A model generated the notes under the pieces. The model was not told where the DNA came from, ran no database searches, and worked only from the letters and a program-made list of their open reading frames with translations. A program made the position numbers and the translations under genes. Of a DNA stretch of 64,000 nucleotides, positions 26,031 to 35,374 are shown in pieces (position 1 is the first letter of the stretch; each line of letters opens with the position of its first letter). Source of the DNA: CAZAMI01 sp964627805 (lineage in GTDB: Archaea; Thermoproteota; Thermoprotei_A; Sulfolobales; NBVN01); contig CAZVLA010000031.1 of the NCBI GenBank assembly GCA_964627805.1, positions 1 through 64,000 of the forward strand. The letters run 5' to 3'.

Positions 26031-27446
26031 ATGCCTCACTACTGGGTACCTAACTCATCTAAAGAGATATTGAAGTATTTAATTAATGAATTGAATATAG
26101 AGAATATTGATGAATTATTCAGGGATATACCTAACGAATTAAGGGTTAAGAATAATGTTAATGTAGGTTTCGGTAAGCCCCTTACTGAGTATGAAGTTAA
26201 GAGGTTATTTTATAGGATAGTATCTAAGAACAGAGTGTATAAGGATCCTCCACCCTTCCTAGGCGGGGGCTTCTGCTACCATCATGTACCTTCAGTAGTT
26301 AAGTACATTATTGAGAGAGGGGAATTCCTAACTTCATACACACCGTATCAAGCCGAGATAAATCAAGGAGTCCTTCAAGCTCTTTTCGAGTTTCAGAGCC
26401 TCATTGCTGAGTTATATGATGTTGATGTAGTGAATGCGTCTATGTATAATGGAAGTACAGCGGTTGCTGAGGCTATCAGGATGGCGTTAAGGGTTAAGAA
26501 GGGAAGGAGTAAGGTAGTGGTACTAGGTGATTCGCATCCGGAAGTTATTGAGACTGTAAGGACTTGGGTTAGTACCTTAGGTATTAAGGTAATCACACCT
26601 AAATTTAGGATCGATAAGGGATTTGTTGATTCTGAGGAGCTTAAGAACTTAGTAGATAGGGAAGTAGCTGCGGTCTACTTTGAATACCCTAACTTCTTTG
26701 GTGTTGTAAGTAATGAAATTAAGGATTACGTAGAGATAGCTCATGAAGCTGGGGCTTTAGCAATTGCTTACTCTAACCCAATAGCTCTACCAATACTTAA
26801 ACCGCCAGGAAGTTTCGGTGTCGACATTGCAGTAGGGGATGTCCAACCATTAGGTATTGGACTTAACTTCGGAGGACCTACGGCTGGTTTCATAGGTATC
26901 CCCTATAGGAGGGAACTACTTAGGCAACTACCAGGTAGGTTAGTGGGAGCTACCTTAACTGAGGACGGTAAGGAAATAGGTTACACCTTAATACTGCAGA
27001 CTAGGGAGCAACACATAAGGAGGGAAAGGGCTACATCCAACATAACGACGAACTCGGCATTAATGGCTATAGCAGCTGCTATATACATGTCCCTGCTCGG
27101 GCGTAAGGGACTTAGGAAATTAGCTGAGGCTATTGCCGGTAGGACCGAGTACTTAATTAGTAGGTTAAGTAAAGTACCTAACCTAAACGTACCTGCGGTA
27201 GGTAGTAGGGATTCTATACTGTTTCGTGAATTAACAGTGGGGGTTACTAGAGGAAGTATTGCTAAGTTACGTGAGTACTTAAGGAGTAAGGGATACGCAA
27301 TAGGTCCTGAATTAAGTAGGTTCTATAGGGATTCAGAACCGAAGCTAAGTAACTGCTCCTTAGTATGCGTAACTGAAGCTCATAGTAAGGAGGATATAGA
27401 TGGTCTAATTAATTCAATAAAGGAGTTCCTTAGTAAGGGTGGTTAG
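26031..27446 (+). CDS. gcvPA: Glycine dehydrogenase (decarboxylating) subunit 1
   Basis: N-terminal half of split P protein, 471 residues. Motifs include HYWVPNSSKEI at the start, FLGGGFCYHHVPSVVKYII, SYTPYQAEINQGVLQALFEF, MYNGSTAVAEA and GPTAGFIGI. It pairs with subunit 2 to decarboxylate glycine using PLP and pass the aminomethyl group to GcvH. The next gene begins 2 nt after its stop. Confidence 0.96.
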   Translation: MPHYWVPNSSKEILKYLINELNIENIDELFRDIPNELRVKNNVNVGFGKPLTEYEVKRLFYRIVSKNRVYKDPPPFLGGGFCYHHVPSVVKYIIERGEFLTSYTPYQAEINQGVLQALFEFQSLIAELYDVDVVNASMYNGSTAVAEAIRMALRVKKGRSKVVVLGDSHPEVIETVRTWVSTLGIKVITPKFRIDKGFVDSEELKNLVDREVAAVYFEYPNFFGVVSNEIKDYVEIAHEAGALAIAYSNPIALPILKPPGSFGVDIAVGDVQPLGIGLNFGGPTAGFIGIPYRRELLRQLPGRLVGATLTEDGKEIGYTLILQTREQHIRRERATSNITTNSALMAIAAAIYMSLLGRKGLRKLAEAIAGRTEYLISRLSKVPNLNVPAVGSRDSILFRELTVGVTRGSIAKLREYLRSKGYAIGPELSRFYRDSEPKLSNCSLVCVTEAHSKEDIDGLINSIKEFLSKGG

Positions 27447-27448
27447 AT

Positions 27449-28966
27449 ATGGTATTTAGGCAGAGTAAGTGGATGGAACCGTTAGTATTTGAGATACCTA
27501 AGAGGGGAGATAGAGAGACGTTCTTAATTGATGAGGAATTTAGTGAATACTCCAGTACCTACTTAAGTAAGGTTCCTAAGGAATTATTAAGGAATAAGGA
27601 TCCTAACATACCTAACTTAAGCGAGGTTGATGTCGTAAGACATTATACAAGATTAGCCCACATGTCATACGGTATCGACTTAGGGCCCGTGCCATTAGGT
27701 TCGTGCACGATGAAGTATAACCCCAGAATTTGTGAGGAGTTAGCATCGGTAGATGAAGTAACTTCACTACATCCTTACCAAGATGAGGATGAGATTCAGG
27801 GGATTCTAGAGATAATGTACTTAATGCAGAAATGGCTAGCTGAATTAACAGGTATGGATGTCTGTTGTCTACAACCACCAGCTGGTGCTTCGGGTGAGTT
27901 TGTAGGTGCGTTAATGATTAGGAAGTACCATCTAGATAAGGGTTTAGGGTATAAGGACGAAATGATCGTACCCGACAATGCTCATGGTTCAAACCCTGCT
28001 AGTGCCGCTATGGCTGGATTCAAAGTAATCACTATTCCGTCGAGCGAGGACGGTAATGTAGATGTAGATGCTCTAAAAGCTGCATTAAGTGATAGGACAG
28101 CAGGTATGATGTTAACTAACCCGAATACGTTGGGGCTGTTCGAAGAGAATATAGTAGAGATAGCTAACTTAGTGCATAGTAAAGGTGCACTCCTGTACTA
28201 CGACGGAGCTAACTTAAACGGTATGTTAGGTATAGCTAGGCCTGGGGATATGGGGTTTGATATAGTGCATTTAAACCTTCATAAGACCTTCTCGACACCT
28301 CACGGAGGTGGAGGTCCTGGGGGAGGAGCTGTATGTGTTAAGGAGTTCTTAAGGGATTACTTACCAGTACCTATAGTTGAGTATAGGAGGGGTAAGTATG
28401 TACTTAATTACGAATTACCTAAATCAATAGGTAGGGTATCATGGTACTACGGCAACGTAGTACCTATAGTTAAAGCATTCATATACTTAAGTATGTTAGG
28501 TCCGCTAATTAGTGAGGTTTGCAAGGTAGCTGTCTTAAATACTAACTACTTAATGAGTAAGATAATTAAATTAAAGGGTATTGACTTGACCTACGGTGTG
28601 GGTAGGTGGAGAAAACACGAATTCGTAATTAGTTTTGAGGCATTACATAGGGAAACAGGTGTTAATGCTGAGGATGTCGCTAAGGCATTACTTGATGAAG
28701 GGATACACGCTCCAACAATATACTTCCCACTAATAGTTCCCGAAGCACATATGATAGAATTAACGGAGACCGAACCTGTCGAGGAGATTGACAGGGTGCT
28801 TAAAGCATACGAAAGGATAGTTAAGGAGGCATATAAGAATCCAAAATCAGTTAAGAATAGACCAAGGAATACATCTGTGGGAAGGTTAGACGTGTTTAGG
28901 GCGAATCATCCAAGAACCTTAGTACCTACTTATAGATTCTTTAATAGGATTAAGAACCTAAAGTAG
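27449..28966 (+). CDS. gcvPB: Glycine dehydrogenase (decarboxylating) subunit 2
   Basis: C-terminal half of P protein, 505 residues. The PLP lysine is in HLNLHKTFSTPHGGGGPGGG. Other landmarks are LGSCTMKYNPR, LQPPAGASGEFVG, DNAHGSNPASA and EPTE-type C-terminus. Together with gcvPA, gcvT and gcvH this makes a complete system except for the dihydrolipoyl dehydrogenase, which is not in the window. Confidence 0.97.
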   Translation: MVFRQSKWMEPLVFEIPKRGDRETFLIDEEFSEYSSTYLSKVPKELLRNKDPNIPNLSEVDVVRHYTRLAHMSYGIDLGPVPLGSCTMKYNPRICEELASVDEVTSLHPYQDEDEIQGILEIMYLMQKWLAELTGMDVCCLQPPAGASGEFVGALMIRKYHLDKGLGYKDEMIVPDNAHGSNPASAAMAGFKVITIPSSEDGNVDVDALKAALSDRTAGMMLTNPNTLGLFEENIVEIANLVHSKGALLYYDGANLNGMLGIARPGDMGFDIVHLNLHKTFSTPHGGGGPGGGAVCVKEFLRDYLPVPIVEYRRGKYVLNYELPKSIGRVSWYYGNVVPIVKAFIYLSMLGPLISEVCKVAVLNTNYLMSKIIKLKGIDLTYGVGRWRKHEFVISFEALHRETGVNAEDVAKALLDEGIHAPTIYFPLIVPEAHMIELTETEPVEEIDRVLKAYERIVKEAYKNPKSVKNRPRNTSVGRLDVFRANHPRTLVPTYRFFNRIKNLK

Positions 28967-28970
28967 ATCC

Positions 28971-30128
28971 TCATACCTTATAACCCTTACTTGCTGGTAT
29001 AACCTTAATCACTACCTCCTCCCTGTAATCCGTAATTACTCTCCAATACCCACTTAACTCCTCATCTAACTTAGGGTCCCCCGTCTCAATGAATAGATAC
29101 TTTAACCTTGATAGTTTAGGTTTAGTAGCTACGACTATTATCCTATCTCTACCTACTAACTTAAGCACCCTAGGTGTTAACTGTTTATTACCTCTACCTA
29201 TGATGAACCCTTGACCACCGATAACTGATAAGACGATGTAAGGTATTCCGTAAGTCCTAATCAAGCCTAGGATATCCCTCTCAGCCATATCCTTAGCTAA
29301 TAACCTCCTACCCAAGACAGCATCAAACCCCAGTAGGGTCTTGGGGATCCCTAACTTATCGGCTATGTACTTCACAGTACTACCTGGTCCCAGTATGTAA
29401 GGTATGTCGTCTCTATAGTACTCCTCTATGAAGTACTTAGCTATACCCTCCTTATACTCCTCATCACCCTTAACTAACTCCTTACTTGAAGCAGTTAAGT
29501 AATCATGCCTAACCACTAGAGAGTGCCCGTAGGTCCTCATAACTAATTTATCACTCCTTAAGTACCTCTCATCAATATCAATAATGTCTCCATAATCAAC
29601 TAGGGCTTGACCCGTGATTAGTAAATTAAGAAGGTCAGCAGCTGATTCAGGTGATGTAGCGAAGCATGCAGAGTACATCTTAACACCTGCTGGAACACCA
29701 ATTAACGGTACTTCACCTTGCGTAACACTCACTATATCCCTAGCGGTACCATCACCACCTACGAAGACTATTAAATCAACTCCTAAGTTAATGAACTTCC
29801 TTACACAGGACTTAGTATCTTCACTAGTCGTTTCAGTGCTTCTGGGTATGTCTAGGCATGTGTAATTATACTTGATAGGTACTAATTCACGAAAATACTT
29901 GCAACCCATAACCCCGTTAGCTACTATGAAAGTAACCCTAGGGTTCCTCAGTAGATCTAGGCTTAAGCACCTACGGATGAATCTTAAAGCCCTTAAAGGG
30001 GCCTCAGGCTTAGCTCCTCTACGTAGGGCTTCAAAGTATAAGTCACCATCAGTACCTTTAAGACCGACAGCACCACCCATGCCAGCTATTGGATTAACTA
30101 AGAAACCAACCTTGATAATCCCCACCAA
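28971..30128 (-). CDS. ATP-NAD kinase-like protein (AcoX/COG3199 type)
   Basis: 385 residues. The start VGFLVNPIAGMGGAVGLKG and DLIVFVGGDGTARDIV carry the NP and GGDGT motifs of the NAD kinase/diacylglycerol kinase superfamily. GPGSTVKYIADKLG lies downstream. This long version is the COG3199 group, whose substrate in archaea is not firmly known. Convergent with gcvPB, 4 nt apart. Confidence 0.85.
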   Translation of the reverse strand: MVGIIKVGFLVNPIAGMGGAVGLKGTDGDLYFEALRRGAKPEAPLRALRFIRRCLSLDLLRNPRVTFIVANGVMGCKYFRELVPIKYNYTCLDIPRSTETTSEDTKSCVRKFINLGVDLIVFVGGDGTARDIVSVTQGEVPLIGVPAGVKMYSACFATSPESAADLLNLLITGQALVDYGDIIDIDERYLRSDKLVMRTYGHSLVVRHDYLTASSKELVKGDEEYKEGIAKYFIEEYYRDDIPYILGPGSTVKYIADKLGIPKTLLGFDAVLGRRLLAKDMAERDILGLIRTYGIPYIVLSVIGGQGFIIGRGNKQLTPRVLKLVGRDRIIVVATKPKLSRLKYLFIETGDPKLDEELSGYWRVITDYREEVVIKVIPASKGYKV

Positions 30129-30243
30129 TAAGAGCCGGGAGTTTTCAATACTTAAACTTTCACCCCACCCTCACGCTCATTCAGTAATAGGCTTTCAGAA
30201 TAGGTGATATAGTATTACCTATGAAAGACGCTAATGATGAACT

Positions 30244-30816
30244 ATGAGGTGCCCTAACTGCGGTTGTAGGGAGGTAATGTGGGATTACCAAAGAGGTGAT
30301 ATAGTATGTACTAAGTGCGGGTTAGTGATTGATAAAATACTAACTACGGATACTAAAGTAATTACTCAAGCAACTAATCAGCAGGACATAAGGAGGAAAG
30401 AAAGAGGTATTAAGTTAAGTAGGTACACTATAGAATACCTCAAGCTACTAGAAAAGACGAAAAACATGAAGGGGAAAGTTAAAGTAAGAATTAACTCACT
30501 TCAAGATATCGAGAACTGCAGAGTAAGGCAGGTTAAGGTGTTTTATAGGGAATTCAATGAGGAGAAAATGAAAGACAGAAACGTAACTAAGATAATGAAG
30601 ATAATGAGTAAATACCCCAAACTCAAGTCAAGAACAGATAGGGCGAAATTAGCAATAGCACTAATAACGCTGTATCTAATAACTAAGTCAAATAACATAC
30701 CATATTCAACTATTCAAAACGATACGGGATTAAGTAGGGTACATATCAGGAGATTAATTAGGGAGATCAAGAGGGAGAGAACCTTCATAGAGGAGGTTAA
30801 AGCAATACTTAAGTAA
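30244..30816 (+). CDS. Short TFB-like protein (zinc ribbon plus helical domain)
   Basis: 190 residues. The N-terminus is an intact TFB/TFIIB zinc ribbon: CPNC at residues 3-6, CTKC at 22-25, with YQRGDIVCTKCGLVIDKIL. The central part is basic and unlike the B-finger/cyclin order. The last 70 residues form a helical domain ending in an HTH (NDTGLSRVHIRRLIREIKRE), where normal TFB has two cyclin repeats (about 300 residues). It could be a TFB3-like coactivator or an alternative initiation factor. A direct repeat and a symmetric ATAGGT..ACCTAT element surround its TATA region. Confidence 0.75.
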   Translation: MRCPNCGCREVMWDYQRGDIVCTKCGLVIDKILTTDTKVITQATNQQDIRRKERGIKLSRYTIEYLKLLEKTKNMKGKVKVRINSLQDIENCRVRQVKVFYREFNEEKMKDRNVTKIMKIMSKYPKLKSRTDRAKLAIALITLYLITKSNNIPYSTIQNDTGLSRVHIRRLIREIKRERTFIEEVKAILK

Positions 30817-30819
30817 GTA

Positions 30820-31638
30820 CTAGGGTAAGGAAGCGTATATTCCATGCCTAACCTTAAATACGTATAACTTACCTCTAACTACCTTATCAGAGCTTAATAA
30901 GTAAGTGAGTGCGTTTAAACCGCTTAATGAATTCCCATTACTGAAATCAACTCTTACTCCTATCAACGTACTATCGGGACTTATAAGTAACCTGACAATC
31001 AGGTCATTTCTGAAGTTTAGATAAATAAAACTACCCTCTAACTTAGGTAGTACATTACCATCTACGTATTTTAAAAAATTCCTAAGAGGTAACTCAATAG
31101 TTAAGGTATCTACTAGACTCGATGACAATATAACCTTACTTAACACAACTTCATTCTCAAGTAGATCAGGTCTCTCTAGAATCTTTAAGTTATAGTCTTT
31201 AATGACTAATCTATAAATTTCCTCAATACTAGAGCTAGTTAAGATTAAGCTTATGTACCTAATTATGTGTGCCTCGAGAGTCTTAACTAGGTTCATCAGT
31301 AACTCCTTACTGATGTCACCACCTGCCTCAACCTCAATTACGATATTAGTCTCTGAGTTTACTGGAAGGAGCTTAATGATAGCTTTCATATTAAACTTAT
31401 TACATTTAATATCAATCAGTACTTTATTCTCCTCATCGCTGAATGTCACCTTAATAAATGCTTCGTAAGTTTCCTCATTAACGAGTAACTTAGCCTTAAC
31501 TAAGCCTTCTTTACTGACCTCGTATAGCGGGTTGATGAAGGGCGCTGTTAATACTAATCTACTATAATCACCTATACTCTTAAGTAACTCATTGATACTA
31601 GACTTCACTACTATCCTTGAATTTCTTCTTAACTCCAT
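30820..31638 (-). CDS. Hypothetical protein, 272 aa
   Basis: Starts at ATG and looks alpha/beta with repeated strand-helix units (VVKSSINELLKSIGDYSRLV, NIVIEVEAGGDISKELLMNL). The two halves have a similar rhythm, which may mean a duplicated SRPBCC-like fold; that is speculation. Convergent with the TFB-like gene, 3 nt apart. No motif or membrane segment recognised. Confidence 0.6.
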   Translation of the reverse strand: MELRRNSRIVVKSSINELLKSIGDYSRLVLTAPFINPLYEVSKEGLVKAKLLVNEETYEAFIKVTFSDEENKVLIDIKCNKFNMKAIIKLLPVNSETNIVIEVEAGGDISKELLMNLVKTLEAHIIRYISLILTSSSIEEIYRLVIKDYNLKILERPDLLENEVVLSKVILSSSLVDTLTIELPLRNFLKYVDGNVLPKLEGSFIYLNFRNDLIVRLLISPDSTLIGVRVDFSNGNSLSGLNALTYLLSSDKVVRGKLYVFKVRHGIYASLP

Positions 31639-31693
31639 GAATCTCCAATTAAAGTAGGTAGTGTTAAGTAAAAATTCTTTATGCGTGCATACA

Positions 31694-33607
31694 TTACGTC
31701 ATCAGTAACTTTCTGATCTCCTCCTTAACAACCTCAGCTACGATCCTACCATCAATCTTTCCACGGACTTCCTTCATTACTAAACCCATGATCTTACTGA
31801 ATGCTCTCTCCCCTTTACTCCTTATGAAGTCCTCATTCTCCTTAACAACTCTATAAACGATTTCCCTTAACTCATCGATGCTTAATGACCTATGCTTTGA
31901 AATTATTTCATCAATACTTAACTTAGGGTGATTCCTCACGTACTCACTAAGTACTTCTGGTATAGCCTCCTTAGCTATAACACCCCTAGACACAGCAGTT
32001 AATACTTTCTTCAAGATATCACTAGTTATTAAGTCAGTATTGATGCCTTCAGACCTTAACGACTTAAGATGTATCATTAATGTAGAAGCAATTAGCCTAG
32101 CAGGTACTGCATCACCTAACTCACTATGAAGTTCTAGGTAGGTATGCAGGAGTGGATCCCTAATTAATTTGTTAGCTAATTCTCTACTTAGTCCATGATC
32201 CTTAACTAACTCCTCTAAAACCTCCTCAGGGGTCTTAGGTACGTACCTCTTAGCCTCCTTAAGTATTTCCTCATTAATTCTAACCGGAGGTACGTCAGTC
32301 TCTGGGTACATCCTAGCAGCCCCTGGCTGCGGCCTCATATATCTGGTTGTCCCATCGGGGTTAGCAGCTCTCGTTTCCTTAGGTATTCCTCTTAAGGCGT
32401 ACCTAGCCCTATCAACCACAGCGTTAAGTGCTCTCTTAGCCCTCTCCTCTTCAGCAAGTACGAATACGAAAGCATCTACACCTTTACGAGCGCCTAAGTA
32501 CCTATATATCTCATCAACTATGTCCTCAGAAATTCCGTAACCAGGTAATTCATCACTATGAATTATCCCTGAAACACCTCCCCAAGCCTTAGCGTAGTCT
32601 GAGAGTTCAGTACCGAATCTCCTACCCGGCTGTACCTCAATCCTTAATACCCCAGCAAATCCCTTAAGCACTACAGCGTAGGCTCTTAAACCTCTCTTAA
32701 GTGCTTTCTGAACTAATTTACTCTTGGATTTAGAGAGTATTTCAGTTATGTCGTAAATATCGCTGCTTACGTCCTCCTCTCTTAAGCCGCGTCTCTTAAG
32801 TTCCTCAGTGATTTTCAGTAGGTTTAGTTGCCTCGTTACCTCGTACTCAATAACCTTAGGTATAAGCTCGAGCTTACTAACGCCCTTAATCTCTGTTTTA
32901 ACACCGTTCCTTATTGAGATATTTAAGTCCTGCCTAATCGTTCCTAATCCACGCTTAACCTTACCGCTTAACCTAAGTATTAGTCCTATTTTATGGGCAA
33001 CCCTCATAGCCTGCTCTGGTGTATGTATGTCGGGGGATGTTGAGATCTCAATTAGGGGTATACCTAATCTATCTAGATTATACTTAACGTACCCCCTACC
33101 CTCATCGACCTTCCTAGCAGCGTCCTCCTCTAGGCATATGGTCTGTATACCTACTCTACCCTCCTCGTCATCAACGTAACCACCGATAGCTATTATCGCG
33201 GTTCTCTGAAATCCCGTAGTATTTGAACCGTCAATTACTGTTTTCCTCATTACGTAGATCTCATCAAGTACTTTGGCGTGAAGCGCCTTAGCTAGTGCTA
33301 TAGCTATAACCAGTGCCTCACGATTAAGGTCGTGCGGAGGTTCCTCATCAAGCTCCACTAAGCAGGCATGACCTTTAGGGACTTCATATACTATCCTCCT
33401 CCCCTTACGCATCTCGTAAAGCGCTGCAGGATCTATCTCACCTATCTCACTCTTAGTAGCTCTTAGGTACCTAATCACCTCCTCCTTAGGTGTTGAGGGG
33501 CTAGCTAGCTCTGTTGGGCAGTTACAGAATAGTTTATGTTTAGTATCTAATTGCTGATGAATCTCTAAACCAACCTTAAGACCTAGCTCCTCATAGTTAA
33601 TCTCCAT
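31694..33607 (-). CDS. gatE: Glutamyl-tRNA(Gln) amidotransferase subunit E
   Basis: 637 residues. The kinase-like domain begins GLKVGLEIHQQLDTKHKLFC and has DGSNTTGFQRTAII, RQDLNISIR and the inserted AspRS-like domain. The C-terminal YqeY-like tail ends GRIVAEVVKEEIRKL. With GatD it forms archaeal Gln-tRNA(Gln) from misacylated Glu-tRNA(Gln). It starts 11 nt before the end of gatD, so the pair is co-translated. Confidence 0.97.
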   Translation of the reverse strand: MEINYEELGLKVGLEIHQQLDTKHKLFCNCPTELASPSTPKEEVIRYLRATKSEIGEIDPAALYEMRKGRRIVYEVPKGHACLVELDEEPPHDLNREALVIAIALAKALHAKVLDEIYVMRKTVIDGSNTTGFQRTAIIAIGGYVDDEEGRVGIQTICLEEDAARKVDEGRGYVKYNLDRLGIPLIEISTSPDIHTPEQAMRVAHKIGLILRLSGKVKRGLGTIRQDLNISIRNGVKTEIKGVSKLELIPKVIEYEVTRQLNLLKITEELKRRGLREEDVSSDIYDITEILSKSKSKLVQKALKRGLRAYAVVLKGFAGVLRIEVQPGRRFGTELSDYAKAWGGVSGIIHSDELPGYGISEDIVDEIYRYLGARKGVDAFVFVLAEEERAKRALNAVVDRARYALRGIPKETRAANPDGTTRYMRPQPGAARMYPETDVPPVRINEEILKEAKRYVPKTPEEVLEELVKDHGLSRELANKLIRDPLLHTYLELHSELGDAVPARLIASTLMIHLKSLRSEGINTDLITSDILKKVLTAVSRGVIAKEAIPEVLSEYVRNHPKLSIDEIISKHRSLSIDELREIVYRVVKENEDFIRSKGERAFSKIMGLVMKEVRGKIDGRIVAEVVKEEIRKLLMT

Positions 33608-34937
33608 GATACCACCTCGGATATAGTCTGTGGTCGTGAATCGGGTTTATCTCATTAACTAAGTTACTTGTGAAGAGCTCCTTAATCTTCTCAGCATCGC
33701 TACCGTAATTACCTACTAGCCACGATAGCTTAACGTAAGCTACTTCAGGGAGCATGTCATCAGCACTTAAGACTCCTGCCTTAATTAACTTCCTACCTGT
33801 AGTATATACCTTCATATTGATCCTGCCGAAGAGTGTTTGAGTAGTCATAACAACCACTAAGCCCTCCTCAATGGCTCTCTTAATTGATTTAATACAGGGA
33901 TCGCGTATGTGACCTAATCCAGTACCTTCAATGACTATAGCCTTATAGCCCCTATCGATAAGGTAATCAATTATATCGCAAGGCATGCCTGGGAACATTT
34001 TAAGTAGGAATACCTTATCTGAGAACTCAGGTCTAAGTACTAACTTGCTACGGTCACCCTCTCTAGGGATGTATCGTTTATTCAGTAACTTAAATTCACC
34101 TTTAGGAAACGTCACCTTGGCCAATGGGTAATCGTTTACGCTTTGGAATGCGTCCCTCCTACTTGAGTGCATCTTCCTTACCTTAACTCCACGATGAATC
34201 AATACGTAAGTATCTGACGTGGTTCCATGCATAGCGACTACGGACTCAGCGAAGGGTGCTTTACAGGCAGTTATTAAGCTAGCCCTTAAGTTAAGTACGG
34301 CGTCAGTACTTGGTCTATCACTACTTCTCTGTGCACCAACGAATATGGTAGGTCCTGGTGCATTTCTTACAGCAAACGCTACGGCAGCTGCCGTATAAGC
34401 CATGGTATCAGTACCGTGAGCTACGATGACCGCATCGAAGCCATCCCTAAATGCGTTACCTACATTTAGTGCTATGTTGCTCCATTCCCTAGGTGTTAAG
34501 TTCTCGCTAAGTAATCTATACATCTCGATTAAGTGGATCTCAGACACCATCTCATCTATATTAGGTACCATTTCAGCTAATTCCGTAGCGTTTATGGCAG
34601 GTCTTACAGCACCTGTTTCGTATTCAACTCGGGACATTATAGTTCCTCCGGTACTTAGGAACAGTATCTTATGCGATCCCTTACCCTTAATTACTGTTCT
34701 CTCCATAGGTGCCTCTCTACCAACCTCCACAATAGCCCTCTTAACCACCTCAATCTTAGCGTCTTTGATGCATATGCCCACGTTATACCCGTTCTCTAAC
34801 TTAATGATTATGACGTCCCTAGAGCTGAATTCGGTTGCTGGCATTACTATACCTTCAAGTACTTCACCACTAGGTAATCTAATCCTAATTAAGTCGCCCT
34901 CCCTAAACTCTAAGGTATTATTCACGACCACCACCAC
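33597..34937 (-). CDS. gatD: Glutamyl-tRNA(Gln) amidotransferase subunit D
   Basis: 446 residues. An N-terminal ~80-residue beta domain is followed by an L-asparaginase-like amidase: FLSTGGTIMSRVEYETGAV with the nucleophilic Thr, AHGTDTMAYTAAAVAF with the second Thr-Asp pair, and a conserved Lys further on. It releases ammonia from Gln for GatE. Confidence 0.96.
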   Translation of the reverse strand: MVVVVNNTLEFREGDLIRIRLPSGEVLEGIVMPATEFSSRDVIIIKLENGYNVGICIKDAKIEVVKRAIVEVGREAPMERTVIKGKGSHKILFLSTGGTIMSRVEYETGAVRPAINATELAEMVPNIDEMVSEIHLIEMYRLLSENLTPREWSNIALNVGNAFRDGFDAVIVAHGTDTMAYTAAAVAFAVRNAPGPTIFVGAQRSSDRPSTDAVLNLRASLITACKAPFAESVVAMHGTTSDTYVLIHRGVKVRKMHSSRRDAFQSVNDYPLAKVTFPKGEFKLLNKRYIPREGDRSKLVLRPEFSDKVFLLKMFPGMPCDIIDYLIDRGYKAIVIEGTGLGHIRDPCIKSIKRAIEEGLVVVMTTQTLFGRINMKVYTTGRKLIKAGVLSADDMLPEVAYVKLSWLVGNYGSDAEKIKELFTSNLVNEINPIHDHRLYPRWYHGD

Positions 34938-35048
34938 ATCAACTTAGAGCTAGGCTGTGTTACCGTCTATAAGGTTACGTAGATGGTAGTTAAGAGTTAT
35001 TTAACTCGTGAAGCGATATGGGTTAAAAACACCTTAATTATTCATTAG

Positions 35049-35237
35049 TTACTTCCTAGGTACTGAAGACGGTGGTACTACTGTAGGTACAGGTAGGCCT
35101 GCCTCCTTCCTCTTCCTTATCCAGTACTCTCTCCTATTCCTAATCCTAGGAGGTAAGTTCCTCCTAGGTTTCGGCGGTATCTTCGGTGTCTGGCTCCTTA
35201 CCTTACCAGCCTTAGTCATTGAGCCGTGGGTAGGCAT
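35049..35237 (-). CDS. rps30e: 30S ribosomal protein eS30
   Basis: 62 residues. MPTHGSMTKAGKVRSQTPKI and the basic RNRREYWIRKRKEAGLP match archaeal/eukaryotic eS30. The C-terminal proline/valine tail is a short extension. A TTTTAAACC box lies about 35 nt upstream on this strand. Confidence 0.92.
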   Translation of the reverse strand: MPTHGSMTKAGKVRSQTPKIPPKPRRNLPPRIRNRREYWIRKRKEAGLPVPTVVPPSSVPRK

Positions 35238-35374
35238 TCCTCAATACCCACTACATTCTGGCTTAGAGGTTTAAAAATGAAGATTAACTTAGTACTTGAT
35301 TACTAATTAACTCATTAAGTGTACTGCAAAACATATTTTTAGGTTTTATTACATAAAACACTACGGTGTTATGT

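Noticed and set aside
30233..30240. ATGATGA just before the TFB-like gene as a C box
   Set aside because: No D box at a suitable distance downstream.
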